A DNA stretch of 64,000 nt from Tetranychus cinnabarinus (GCA_022266195.1 WHVY01000006.1:3596001-3660000); one strand, 5' to 3'; shown: positions 37,068-49,633, counted from the stretch's first letter. Translations and numbers: made by a program. The notes: generated by a model not told the origin, from the sequence alone.

Positions 37068-37285
37068 GTTATAAATTGGGTCAGCTTCAAAAAAATATCA
37101 ATTTATAAATTAAATTAAGTGGTAAAGATTGTTAGACTATCACATATCATAACACAATAAATTTAATCGATGCCCTAACATCAATATCTATCGATATTCT
37201 TAGCAATACTATCGATGTGCAAAACAAAATTCTGTTCAAGTTACAAATCTGTTACTTTGTGCTTCTTTTTCTGGTGAACATCAAG

Positions 37286-40200
37286 ATGACGGGAAGCAAC
37301 AAAAGTGCTCGACATAGACTACTATTTATGTTATCCTTGACCACAAGTTTTTTTATAATCGAAATAATAGTTGGTTATATAACCAATTCGATGGCATTGG
37401 TGGCAGATTCATTCCACATGTTAAGTGATGTTGTTGCCCTTGTGATTGCATACATCTCTGTTCTTATGTCACCAAAAAAGTGGTCTAAAAACACTTTCGG
37501 CTGGGCTCGAGCTGAAGTGTTAGGTGCTCTCGTTAACGCTGTTTTCTTAGTGGCTTTGTGTTTCTCCATTTTGGTTGAATCAATTAAAAGGTTTTACACC
37601 CCAGAAGAAATTCATCAACCAGTTTTAATTCTAGTTGTTGGCTTCTTTGGCCTTGTTGTTAATGTTATTGGTCTCTTTCTCTTCAAAGGTAAGGTTTCTC
37701 ACCTTAAACTCTCATCATCTTTACCATTCACAATCGATCTTCAGTCTCCTTATTCTTGCATTTTGTTTTCTTTACTTATTTCAAACGTCATTATTCTTTC
37801 TTTACCTATCATGTCAAAAATGTATCTATTATTCAAGGTTTCTTAACAAATATCTTTGATAGTCTAATAATAGACAAATTACAAGTCAAAAATCTTCACT
37901 TTTTTGTGAGCAAACCTCCGAGTTTAAATTGGAAGTTGCTAGATAGCTCTACTTTCTAATGGCTTTTCAACTCGATAATTAGCACTTGTTCTCATTCTTG
38001 TGAAAGTCTTTCTTTCTCTGTCTCTCGTCTTTCCAATCTCTCTTTCCTTTCTCTGCTCTTCACTGTCAATTTTAGATATTCTAGCCTTGAACCTGTATTT
38101 AATATAATTTGACAAGTGATAACTTTGCCTTTATCAATGTTATGTGTTAAATAAATTTAGATTCGACTATGATCTAATTTAATTGTCTATATTTTTGCAC
38201 ATCTTTTTATCTTTGGCTCGTTATCAAACAAGATGGAGGACATGGACACAGTCATGGTGGAAGTCACAGCCACAGTCACAGCCATAAGCAGCACAATGGT
38301 GAGATCAGGAATCACTTGAATATTCAAGAAGAAGTCTTCACCTCTGAGAAAGGAGACATCATCTCTAAAGATCGTGAACCAATATCAACATCAGCAATCC
38401 ATCCATCAGGGACTCAGACTGAATTATCTCCCTCCTCATCCTCAGCATCCTCAACAGCACTGAAAAATCGTGTAAATCACAGTAGTAGCGCTCAAATGAA
38501 TATTAGAGGAGTATTTTTGCACGTCATGGCTGATGCTCTGGGATCTGTAATTGTCTGTATTAGTGCTTTGATCATCATCTACACCCAATGGGAGCTTAAA
38601 GAATACGTTGACCCCTTCCTTTCCATTTTAATGGTCACACTGATTAGTTACAGTACATGGCCACTTTTGGTTGAATCAGCCATGATTTTATTACAAACAG
38701 TGCCCACTCATATCCAGATTGACTCTCTTCAGCGAAAATTGCTGCAAGAAGTGAGTAACAACTATTTTCTTATAACAAATTAACCCATCACTATTTTGGA
38801 ATTTTCTCAATTTTGAACTTATCACTTAAATTGTTTTCTTTTACGTCGCTCTCTCTCTCTCTCTCTCTCTATCCTCGATATTTAGTTTTATAAAAATAGC
38901 TTTGCTGCATTTTTCACTAGCAATCCTTTTTCATTTATCATTCATTTTTAATTATTATTTGCATGTTCTTCCAATTCAATCAACTATCGATTGCAGTTTA
39001 GCTTTAAACTAATTGACATTATTATGACTAATTATAGGAATCTATAAGGAAATTGTCATGAATGAAACATTAGTCAGCGTTTGCTGATATAATCCTTGTT
39101 AATTACAGGATTTGATATTTAAAAAAAACTTATTTTACTCTTGTTTCATTGATTCTAATTTGTGACATAGTTAAATAGCTGCATCAATTTTATTTCATTA
39201 TAAACTTCAATGACCTCTTTTATAATAATTTTTATCAGAAAACACTTTCAAGTAGAACAGAGATTCGTCGGGATGTTGACATTTAACACTTTGGTTCAGT
39301 TCAAGTCAAACAATGGTCAAGTTTCATAAAGCAAGGTTAATTTATTCAAGACATGAATTTGCTATTTCAATTTCTATTCTTAATGACTTTTTGACATATT
39401 TCTGACATTAATATATTGATAATGACAGTTATTTCCCTGACTTTTTAAAGAGGTAAACTTGACAAATTCAGACACTTCACACAATTTCTCGGTTCCAACT
39501 CTTGATTTCTTCGCTCATTCGAGACATGATCCATTTAAACGAAGCTCAACCTTACTATTTGCGAAATATTTTTGCTATTCTTCATTTTGTTTTGTTTTTT
39601 CTAAATTTAATTATCATTTTCTTCTAACTCACTTGCAAATCTTGAATTCAGCTTAGACTTGATGTGAATCAAATTAACATATTTCTCTAATTGTCATTTG
39701 ATGCTAGCTCATTTACACAATCGACTGTATTCGTCATAAAGATAATTACAACTACTTGAACTTTGTAATCTATTAATATAAGTACAAGTACGACTACATG
39801 TGGAGTGATCCACTACTACTAATGATAAATTGAGAAACTTTGACTTTTCAATTGCTTTAAAGAAGGCATAAATTGTCAACCAACAGCAGAAATTATTCCA
39901 GCATCTTCAGAAATCATCTTTCGATAATCATTCTAGACCCTTGATTTTATACAACTACTTCTGTACACAATTATCTCAACTGTCTACATCTCAAAGTATT
40001 TTTTTAACTATTTTATCAATTTTTATTGTTCCATAAATGTTTTTTTATCATAATCAATTCGTCTATTCTTGGTATTGACATTTCTAACTCTTGAACATCA
40101 CTGCTATCAAACTAACAATTTTAATTTCCATTAATTTCGCTCTCATTTGCGACTCTATTTGCTATGAAATTTTGGTACCATCATGCGTTTTTGTCTCATG

Positions 40201-41230
40201 TCATTATTGAAAATGGCGGTGCTTCAATAGAATTCATTCTTTTTTTCAGTTTCCATTTTCAGTTCCAACAGAATTGGAAATTAACTGCAAAATGAAGCGA
40301 TAGATGTCATGACTTATAATTATAAAACTAAAATTTCTTTATTTAGTTTTCCTTTGCCAAGATTGATTTAGAGATCAACTGCAATTAGACTTGATTAATG
40401 TTAGCTATTGACAAACATGCATGACAATTTTGCAGTTCGAGAATCGAGCTTATTTTAACCTTTTCCATCTGATTATTATATAAAATAACTGAATTGATTT
40501 CTTTGTTTCCCGAATAGATAGACGGTGTTCTTGCTGTTCATGAACTTCATGTCTGGCAACTGGCTGGTGATCGTATAATAGCTTCAGCTCACATACGATG
40601 CCACAATCTGCAAGATTACATGAGAATAGCTGAAAAGGTTAAAGAATTTTTTCACAATGAAGGTATTCATTCAACCACAATTCAACCCGAATTTGTGGAC
40701 CTTGAATTAGAGGTGAGTTTTTTTACTTTCTCATATCACGTCTGCTACTTTTTACAACAACTTTACCGTCATCTTTATTACCAACCAACCTGTTTTAATA
40801 TCTCCATCATTCACCTCTACAAAAATTTTTTATAACCATTATTGAGTCTAATTTTCTTGTTAAATAATTATAATAACATTTCTCTTCTTCTCAACAGTAT
40901 CAAACAAAAGAGGATCAAGAAAATTGCGTGTTAGACTGTCCTCAAAATACTAGTTGTGCCGCCCAAACGTGTTGTGGACCCAAAAAAGAAACACCAAAGT
41001 TGAACATTCACAATGGTGCTTATAAGGGTTACACTGAAGTTACACCTACATCAGTTAGACGACGTCCAAGGAATGACCAAGGACCTGATTGTGACCTTTT
41101 ACAGATTCCATTATCTGAAGTAAATGTAGAAGTCGCTGATGCAGATGCAGATAACAGTGATGAAGATGATGTTGGACCTGATGTCAAATTATCAGCTTTA
41201 CGAGCTAAATTAGACAATAATGTTGTATAA
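37286..41230 (+). CDS. SLC30A1: Zinc exporter of the ZnT1/SLC30A1 type
   Basis: Cation diffusion facilitator that moves zinc out of the cytosol in exchange for protons, usually at the plasma membrane. Exons 37286-37688, 38233-38750, 40518-40712 and 40898-41230 give 482 residues. Start MTGSNKSARHRLLFML is chosen because it matches the short basic N-terminus of ZnT1. Zinc site residues are His and Asp in ADSFHMLSDV (TM2) and in HVMADALGSV (TM5), the HD-HD pattern of zinc transporters. Between TM4 and TM5 is a His loop (GGHGHSHGGSHSHSHSH) followed by a Ser-rich linker. The C-terminal domain (VLAVHELHVWQLAGDRIIASAH) is typical. A Cys-rich tail (CVLDCPQNTSCAAQTCC) may sense or bind metal. The third intron is 1.77 kb and contains a (CT)n run near 38853. 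AATAAA at 41798-41803 may be the poly(A) signal. Confidence 0.95.
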
Positions 41231-42745
41231 AAAAGAAACTTGACTTATAGTCTTCGAAAAGCGACTATGGTGGATGACAAGGTGGCAATCGACTTATACC
41301 GAAACCAAGTCACAATCGCATTTAATTTTTGCTTAGTCAACTAAAAGACAAGGTGGATTGAGGATAACGCTCGGACGCATAAAGTTGAACTAATGCAAAT
41401 GATAAACATTGAAAAATCTTTGGCCAATCATAGACAAAAATCATGGATTGCAATGAATTTTTGCACTTTTTATTATCTTATTCCATCTTCCATCTGTATC
41501 TGATTATTTTTAACGACAATGATTGGTCAAAGGGTTTTAAATCAATCTAATTCAATTGGGATATTTGTGATAGACCATCAATATCTTTTAAGTGACTTGG
41601 TTTCTCTGGTCAATGATTTTGTTCATTGATTTTCTCCATAACTATTGTAACTTTCATTCTCAATCAATAATCATCATTGATTTCATTTGTTTATCTCAAC
41701 TTTCGTTACATCGACTCGAAGAAATATTACTTCAGTTAAATAAATTATGCATGGTTTTCATTTTTTATCAATTTCTAATTCAATATCATTATTTGTTAAT
41801 AAAATAAATTTCAACCTGAAAAAAAACAATGTGACTCTCAAACCGATGCCAATTATTGGTCAAAATTTGGGTAAAACACAGTTAACTCTAAATGAACCTT
41901 TGTAAAAATGTTTCACCAAATGTTTCATTAAACATGATAAATTGGATTAGTCATGATCATTGATCATTGTTAATTGTATTCACGGAGTTAATGGATGACA
42001 TTGAGGTATAATAAATTGGAAATGATGAAAAGCTTAGCAACAGCTTTTACCTTGAATCATTATCATTGTATCAATTTGAGAATCAAGATTATCACTTTTA
42101 AACATCTTGAAATACTTTAGCAATTTAAAAATGATGAAAATCGGGAACAAAATTATGAATCTTTTCAATTAATATCGTCATCGTAACCATAAAAAATTAT
42201 AATCATCATCTTAAAAGGTTTCATATTACACTGATCAAGGTTAATATTGAAACCAGTCTGCAGACCAAATGTTGCAACTGCAAGAAATATTGCATATAAT
42301 GAATTGTACGATTCATCAATAGGATACTAGATTTGATTGCAATTAGAGATACAGATTATTCCAGATTGATGAGTTTAGATGAGTTTAAATGAGTTTCTAA
42401 ATCTAGATAATGAATTATTGGATATTATTCATTAGTAGATTAGTGTAACTTAGATTAGTGTCTTAATCACAATTTTAGGTTGAGTTATTGAAGCAGTAAA
42501 AAGTTGTCGGAGAAAAATTATCGACAATAAATCTGAAAATTTTCTGCTTGATGATGATTACCTTTTTTGCCGTTTCAACATCAGGATCAATTTTGAACAT
42601 CGTACGATCAGTGATAGTGAATACAAGTGGGAGGTTGACTCTGGATGGATATTAAAAGCTTTGACAGAAGAAGAGATTTCATTTTGTGAATAAGTTTTGT
42701 CCAGTTTAGTTGATAATCTCAAGTGTTATTAGTAATTGACAAAAA
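41231..42745. other. Intergenic between zinc transporter and methyltransferase
   Basis: No ORF supported. The first 600 bp is probably zinc transporter 3' UTR. A short tandem (GATGAGTTTAGATGAGTTTAAATGAGTTT) lies near 42370-42395. Confidence 0.4.
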
Positions 42746-43656
42746 ATGGCCGAGAAAAAATTATCCGATGAATTTAAAGCCATTGAACAAAAATGGAAAC
42801 CAATGCCCATCGAGGAATCAATCAAAATGTACGAAAGCTGGAGCGATAAATATGATTCCGTAAGTCCAGTTGATTTAGGATTAAAAGGATTATTGTGATT
42901 ACTTTGGTGATTAAAACTGATTCAATGTTTTTTCTTGCTTTGAAAGGATATGGATGTTTGGCAATACGATTCACCTAAAGGTACAGCGGTTCGCTTTTCC
43001 GAACTAAATTTACCCAAAAATATCAATATTCTTGATTGTGGAGCTGGAACTGGATTATTGGCAATTTATTTAAAACAATTTGGTTATCAAAACATTGATG
43101 CTCTTGATGGTTGTGAAAAGATGCTTGAAAAGGCCAGAGAAGTATGATAATGTTTAAAAAATGATGGAAACAAACAATTGAACCATTTTTGTTGTCATTC
43201 AATGTTGACAGAAAAATTTGTACAGTCGATATTTTGTCTCATTTGTGGGTCCAACCATTCAACTGCCATTCTTGAGTGATACATATGATGCTCTTGTTAT
43301 GTGTGGAGTCTTCACCCCTGGACATTTCCCTGTGCAAGTCGGGACTTTTGAACAGCTTCTTCGAGTTGTTAAAAAAGGTTCTTTTCGTGTTCTTTTTTAT
43401 TCTTACTTTACTCGACTGTTTTAATGATATTTATTGATTTATTTTTGCCCATTCAATAGGTGGTATCTTATCATGGGGAATGGCAGATCCTGAACATTAT
43501 GCTGATCGAGACCCTGCTTATGCCAATGATGGTTTCAATAAGTTGATTGAACAACTTAAATCTAAAAATTTGATTGAAGTAGTTAAAGACCATCCAAAAG
43601 AACTGCCATCAGTTCAACCCAAGAAACGATATTTTTGGGCTGTTCGTAAACTTTGA
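42746..43656 (+). CDS. SAM-dependent methyltransferase, METTL27-like (paralogue 1)
   Basis: Class I methyltransferase; substrate unknown. Four exons (42746-42859, 42947-43141, 43212-43377, 43460-43656) encode 223 residues. The SAM-binding motif I is LDCGAGTGLLA (about residue 60-70), followed by an acidic ALDGCEKML at the end of strand 2. The usual YDALVMCGVFTPGH motif and a C-terminal FWAVRKL follow. The N-terminal YESWSDKYD is typical of the METTL27/WBSCR27 group. The third donor (G|GTTCTT) is weak but in the same place as the strong GTAAGT donor of paralogue 2. The two paralogues share length and intron positions, so they come from a tandem duplication. Confidence 0.9.
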
Positions 43657-44762
43657 TAATTTAATTGTTAAATTGAGCTTTGAATTGAAAAAGCTCAACC
43701 TGATAGTTTATTAAAGTTACATTTCAATGGTTAAATCGCTAAATTATGACTCTTTTTGTTTTACTTGATTTTTTTATTGACAAAAATCTAGTATCAATGT
43801 AGAGTCACTTTTGATGAGTTGAAGTTTACTCAATGATGTACCGAAGATGTTTCTAGCATTTCAATAAGATCAACTCGAACAACTTGAATTAAATAAGATC
43901 CTCTTTGCTCGTTATGAGACAATCATTTGAAGAAACAAACCAAACAGGAATTAGTCAACTACTCGTTTTATTTATGTTTAATTTCGTGGTTTGTACAATC
44001 ATTTAGCTTATTTGGTTGTATTTCAATGATGCATCGCTAGACAAATGACTAATAAAAAACTGGTAATAAGTGAATCATCAAGACTTTTCAGTCAACGTAA
44101 GCGTTTGTTGAAGGTTATTGATTAGTGATTAATAGTTCCGTTTCCGAATCAGGAAAATAAAATCAAACAAAAAAGGGGCAAATTAAACAATTCCAATCAA
44201 TCAAGAAACTCTTCGCTTTTATCATCGAATGTCTGATTGATGATAGTTCAAGCTTATCTGCAGAAAGTGACATTCAAGTTTATATTTAAACAGCAGAAAT
44301 TAAACGTCATTGAACATTCGCCTTTTGTTTTAATCAACGACTTTCGGTTAGATTGTCCAAGTTGAGATGATAATCTGAAGAAATAGACTTACAAAGCAAT
44401 TGTAAAGCAGCACATCTCCAGGTCTATGCAATATTATAAATTCAGAAATTTTATAATGCGAATTTTAATGCAAAGATTACTCAACTTGCAGTTAAATACA
44501 TCAAAATAAACGGCTGCATTCGCAAAAGGACTTGTAATTGATTGTAAGGTAGTCTGGTTGTCTGTCTGTTTTACCTGTCTTAAACATTTCAATCTCTGCG
44601 TCTCTAAGTTTTTTGGTTAACTTTGAAACAGGCAGAAAACCAAAAAAACCCATAGACAGACAGTGAGAAAAGGATAGAAATTCAGAACTTGCATAAATGT
44701 AGTGTTAGTGCAGGCAAATAAAGAAGGGAAATTCAAAGTATCGGGAAATCAAAACAAGATAG
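43657..44762. other. 3' flank of methyltransferase 1, duplicated at 49634-50640
   Basis: No gene. From about 43700 to 44660 it matches the downstream flank of the methyltransferase pseudogene, almost identical over long parts (for example around 44030-44300). It ends with a small inverted structure around GTCTGTCTGTTTTACCTG and its partial complement near 44640. Confidence 0.75.
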
Positions 44763-47100
44763 TGGTAACATTCTCGTGATATCGGTGTTCAAAATTTTAA
44801 GACTGATGACCGAAATTAAGAGAAATATTTATAAAATGAAAAAAGTATTCAATTCATGTTGTGTACAAACAATTTTTATGCATGAATAATAAGTTTTAGC
44901 CATCTAATTTATATGGTCAAAGAAAGAGGCCGGTTCAAATGAAAATCGAACTTATCTATTTGTTCAAAAACAGAAAACTTTATTTCTCAAAGTATTTACA
45001 TTTTCTGGTTGACAATCAAAATTTACATCAGTGAAATAGAGTTTCATGAAAAAATCTGCTTGCTTAGCTGAATAAAAGGCGATCGAAGTTTCAACTTTGA
45101 TCTTGTTTTTCGCAAAAACTGTCCACCAGATGAAATTTTTAATTGAACCAATAGATTCAGTTTTTATTTCCCTACAAACCCACCAAGTCTCAACTCTTTA
45201 CGCAAATTTTTGAGCCTTTGGTAGCCCTCTTTGCATTTAATTTGTAAGTTGAACCAGAAAATTAGTTTATTTACCAAGAAATGGGTTTAGATGAGTTTTG
45301 TATGTTAAATAAGTTGTTGCCTGTACATCTAAGACCCAAACAGCGTAACCTGAATACACTAATGGACCGTTATTTAATTTAATTGAATTGGTAATTAGTA
45401 AGGGGTTAAATTGGTGAAAGAATGATGGCTGTAGCTGTCAACACTCCCAAAATATCGAGGCTCAAAGTTTTAAGGCCAATGGCCAAAATCAAGAGAAATG
45501 TTGGTAAATTGAAAAAAGTATTTGATCTGTGATGTGTGCAAACATTTTTTGTAGACGCATAATAAGTTTCCGCTCTCTAGATCTTATGGTCACAGAATGT
45601 GGCCGCTTTAAATCAAAATCGAACTGATCTGTTTTAATTTTGACAGAAAATTTCACTACTCAAAATAAGTCCATTTAATGATTGACCATTAGAAGATACA
45701 TCAGAAAAATTAGTTTCATAAAAATATCTGCTTCTAAAACTGTACAAAATGCGATCGAAGTTTCAACTTTGGACTCGATTTTCTCGAAAAATATTGATCA
45801 CAGAAACTTTTAAATTGCACAAATGGACTCAGTTTTTATGTCCCTACAAACCAACAAAAGTAATTTTTAGTTGATACCAAAGAGTATTACTTTATGGCTG
45901 TTACTAAAAAGACACGATCAACTCAATTCTCACATTTATGTACAAAGCGGTCCGAATAGGAAAAAAGGGTAAAAATTAATTTCTTGCAAGTTTAGACACT
46001 GTTGGTTTGTAGCGACATAAAAACTGAGTCCATTTGTGTGACTTAAAGATTTCTCTGATCAATATTTTTCGAGAAAATCGAGTCCAAAGTTGAAACTTCG
46101 ATCGACTTTTATTCAGCTATGGAAGCAAGATTTGTCATGGAACTCATTTCACTGATGTAACTTTTGATTCTCAACCAGAAAATGATCTTATTTTGAGAAC
46201 CAAAATTTTCTGTTTCTCAACAAATAGATAAGTTCGATTTTAATTCAAACCGACCATCTCCAGTGACCATAAGAGTTAGAGAGGTCAAACTTATTTCTAG
46301 TTCATAAAACTTATTGGTAAACATGATGCATTGAATCCTTTTTTCAATTTAGCAACAGTTCTCTTTATTTTGGTCATCGGACATAAAACTTTGACCCTCG
46401 ATAATTCGAGAATGGTAATACCTACAATCGTTATTCTTTCACCAATTTGACTCTTTACTAATTAATAATACAATGCAATCAAATAACTTCCCATTATCGT
46501 ATTTCGGTCATGATATTTGGGTTGTAAGTGTACAAAGAACAATTTATTTAACAAACAAAGCTCATCTAAACCCATTTCTTGGTAAATAAACCAATTTTCT
46601 GGTTTAACTTACAAACGAAATGCAAAGAGTGATGCCAAAGGCTCAAAAATTTGGGTAAAGAGTTGAGACTTGGTGGGTTTGTAGGGAAATAAAAACTGAA
46701 TCTGTTGGTACTATTGTAAATTTCATCCAATGGGTAGTTTTCGCGAAAAACAAGATCAAAGTTGAAACTTCGATCGCCTTTTATTCAGCTAAGGAAGCAG
46801 ATTTTTTCATGAAACTCTATTTCACTGATGTAAATTTTGATTGTCAACCAGAAAATGTAAATACTTTGAGAAATAAAGTTTTCTGTTTTTGAACAAATAG
46901 ATAAGTTCGATTTTCATTTGAATCGGCCTTTTTCTTTGACCGTTGGAGTAATCGAGCTTAAACTTATTATTCGTGCATAATAATTGTAAGCATCTATGCT
47001 TCATTGAAAATTTTTTTTGATTTATCAACAGTTTGCTTGATTTTGGCCACTGGTCATTAAACTTTGAATCTCAACATTTCGAGAATGGCATCACCTACAG
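44763..47100. repeat. 2.3-kb imperfect palindrome built from related ~450-bp units
   Basis: The left half 44763 to about 45880 and the right half about 45990 to 47100 are reverse complements along their whole length, with a centre near 45930. Each arm (about 1.1 kb) contains two related direct subunits: A (44763-45300) and B (45390-45870), mirrored as B' (45995-46470) and A' (46560-47100). Shared blocks include GATCGAAGTTTCAACTTT, ATAAGTTCGATTTT and CTCAGTTTTTATGTCCCTAC or close variants. No ORF of meaning was found. It resembles a foldback-type element or a nested insertion of repeats; no transposase is visible. Confidence 0.9.
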
Positions 47101-47379
47101 TCTTCATTCTTTGACCAAACACTACATTTTAATATGAGCTATAATATAATATAATGGAATACCGCATAAATTTCAACTAATTCATTTGATAATGAATGTT
47201 CTTCTAGCACTAAGATTTGTGTTGAGTAACCATCTAACTTTATAAATGAAGTCTCAAAACTGACAACATAAGTAATGAAATGCTATAACTTTTTTTGTAG
47301 AATCTTGGTTCATCAAATATTTCAAGGTATTATAACTCATAATAAAAACGAATGATTGGCCAGAGAATGGCCATTGTAG

Positions 47380-48060
47380 GTGATGCCATTATCGAAATAT
47401 TTAGGTTCAAAGTTCTAAAACCAATGACAAAAATAAAGAGAACTGTTGCTAAATTGAGAAAAGTATTCAATCAATGATGTGTAACAATAAGTTTTATGGA
47501 CTAGCAATAAGTTTCAGATCTCTAACTCTTATGGTCCCTGGAGATGGTCGGTTTGAATTGAAATCGAACTTATCTATTTGTTCAGAAACAGGAAATTTTA
47601 TTCCTTAAAATAAGTCCATTTTCTGGTTGGCAATCAAAAGTTAACTCAGTTAAATAGAGTTTTATGAAGAAATTTGCTTTCATAATTGAATAAAAGCCGA
47701 ACGAAGTTTCAACTTTACACTCGATTATCTCGAAAAATATTGATGAGAAAAATCTTTAACTCAAAAACCAACAGAATCTAACTTCAAAAGAAATTAATTT
47801 TTGCCCTTTTTTCCTATTTGTTTCGATTTGTGCATAAATTTTACAATTAAGTTGATCGTGTCTTTTTAGTAACAGCCAAAGATCTATACTCTTTAGTAAC
47901 AGATAACAATTAAGTTGTTTGTGCACAACATGAATTGAACACTTTTTTCAATTTATAAACAGTTCTCTCAATTTCGGCAATCGTTCTTAAAACTTTGAAC
48001 ATCGATATCTCGAGAATGGTATCACTTAGAATCATGATTCTTGCAACAATCATTTGATTT
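47380..48060. repeat. Further unit pair of the palindrome family
   Basis: 47380-47780 is another plus-oriented unit (contains CGAACTTATCTATTTGTTC and GAAGTTTCAACTTTACACTCG). 47797-47885 is the reverse complement of the palindrome centre (45880-45970), and 47900-48060 is an inverted start of the unit. It looks like a second palindrome that has lost most of its right arm. Confidence 0.8.
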
Positions 48061-48157
48061 TATTTGGGACTTTAATGGAATGAAATGTTTGATAATTTAG
48101 GAAACAACAAAAAAGTCATAGCATTGTATCACTAATCTTACTAATCTAAACTAAACT

Positions 48158-48212
48158 AAATTTACTTCCAGAAAAATAACTACAAGAAAATAACAATCTC
48201 TTATGTTGGTCC
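48158..48212 (+). pseudogene. Scrap of methyltransferase exon 3 with its acceptor
   Basis: About 55 bp closely matching the intron 2 end and exon 3 start of methyltransferase paralogue 2 (51431-51485): TTTACTT-CAG, then codons for K-N-x-Y-K-K-I-T-I-S-Y-V-G. It stops dead at the edge of the 355-bp repeat. No function is expected. Confidence 0.8.
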
Positions 48213-48213
48213 A

Positions 48214-48568
48214 TTTTAGCATTCTTAACCTAAATGGACTCGACCTTTGCCACTCTTAATGAAGAAACTAAATTGTTGACATCATCTTATGGTGAAGATG
48301 AATTCGGTTTACATTATAAACAAAGTTAATCATCATTTGCTAATGATAATGACTATTTTATCAAGACACATTAATTGTTTTAACCGTCAAAATTGATTTC
48401 ATATATTGTATTATTGTGATTATCAAATAACTTGGAATGCTCATTTTAATTACATTTATCCTCATTTTATTGTAAAATCAATGTTTAAAGTAAAACCATA
48501 AAGATTGATAGGAGGCGTTAATACATTCATGATTCAACATTTTGCAATGAGAAAAGTTTCCATCACTT
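48214..48568 (+). repeat. 355-bp repeat, copy A (copy B at 58489-58843)
   Basis: Two copies of exactly equal length differ at only a few positions. Each lies on the 3' side of a zinc-finger gene copy (48689-49183 and 59278-60816), so the repeat probably moved as part of that segment. It holds a 31-codon ORF starting MDSTFATLNEETKLL (48234-48329; 58509-58604) whose few differences include amino-acid changes. Confidence 0.9.
48234..48329 (+). other. Small ORF in the 355-bp repeat, 31 codons, unproven
   Basis: ATG to TAA in both repeat copies, with two replacement changes between them (Thr/Ala and Tyr/Cys). It is preceded by CATTTTAG, so it could also be a terminal exon. No family recognised, and conservation is explained by the recent duplication alone. 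Confidence 0.2.
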
Positions 48569-48688
48569 CTCCATCATTACAGCTTGCGTCGAGTTGAGTT
48601 CATGGCTTAGCTGGAAATAAATTGATTGCACATATTTTCCTTACATTCATCTAGCTGTTCCATCCATTAGAAAAACTATCAGGACCAA

Positions 48689-49183
48689 CTAGCGGTGAAG
48701 TCGATGAAGGTAATAAAGTTTACGGATTTTATTTCGTTTGCGTTCGTACGTTTGACAAGCTGACATGATCATGGAAATAAAAGCACTGAATTCACTTTTT
48801 TTAACCAACAAACAGTTAGGACCTTTATGGTTAGTTGCCAACTTGATATTATTCAATCTCTTTATCAATAGTTTCTCCTTACTACTCAGATAGTATGCAA
48901 ATGGATGGAATGGAGTTGGTCGCTTTGCAATCGGTTCAGTTTGGATAGAAACGTCTTTGGTTTCTGGAAACTGGTTTTGGCTTTTGGAAATTTCTTTGGA
49001 CAGTTGAATATTTATATTACTTACTTCTTCAATTGCAGCGTTTAAAAGTTCAGCTTTGGCAGCGAAACCACCAAGAATATCATTTTCTTTTCTGCGTAAT
49101 TCAATTTCATTTCTGATATCACGAATAGCTTTCACCAAAAAATCACGATGCTCAGTTAATGCCAAATTTCGTTCAGAATCCAT
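48689..49183 (-). pseudogene. Truncated paralogue of the coiled-coil zinc-finger gene
   Basis: Open frame of 164 residues, related to residues 1-160 of the gene at 59278-60816: both share KAIRDIRNEIEL, RKENDILGGF, KDVSIQTEPIA and IKLATNHKGPN. Relative to that gene it lacks a stretch near residue 8-20 and one near residue 110, and after KKSEF it runs into unrelated basic sequence and a stop. The zinc-finger exons are absent. A 5' UTR donor (minus-strand GTAAGT at 49321-49316) is conserved with the full gene. It could still make a short coiled-coil protein, but the truncation makes a pseudogene more likely. Confidence 0.7.
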
Positions 49184-49383
49184 TTTAAATGAGCAGAATC
49201 AACTACTTATCAATAAAGTTTCTAAACATTAAAATATCAATTAGACAATAAATTGAATTTAATAAATAAACAAAACAAATACTAAGCAAAAAACAGTATA
49301 AAAGATCATCATTAAACTTACCTTGCTTTATATTCAGTCTTTATGTTGTCAGTTTTAAGTAATATTGAAGTTGATCGTGTGCT

Positions 49384-49610
49384 TGGAACTGGGTTATTGG
49401 CATTGTATTTAAGATTGTATTGATTATCCAAACATTGGTGCTCTTGGTGGGTGTGAAAAGATGCTTGAAAAGGCCAGAAAAGTATGATAATACTTAAAAA
49501 TTGATGAAAACAATCAAACCATTTTTTGTCATCTTCTCAATGTTAAAAAACTCTTCACCCCTGGAAATTTCCCTGTGCAAATGGAAACTTCTTAACAGTT
49601 TTTAAAAGGT
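49384..49610 (+). pseudogene. Methyltransferase pseudogene
   Basis: Matches parts of exon 2 and exon 3 of methyltransferase 1 (GGAACTGGGTTATTGGCA, then the GATGCTTGAAAAGGCC end of exon 2, and CTTCACCCCTGGAAATTTCC in exon 3). It has frame-breaking indels, and exon 1, the 5' half of exon 2 (including LDCGAG), most of exon 3 and exon 4 are missing. It cannot encode an enzyme. Its downstream flank is the repeat 49634-50640. Confidence 0.88.
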
Positions 49611-49633
49611 ATTTTTTACTCAACATTATTGTT

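Noticed and set aside
46822..47028. 68-residue ORF in the palindrome
   Set aside because: It is not preserved in the other units of the repeat.
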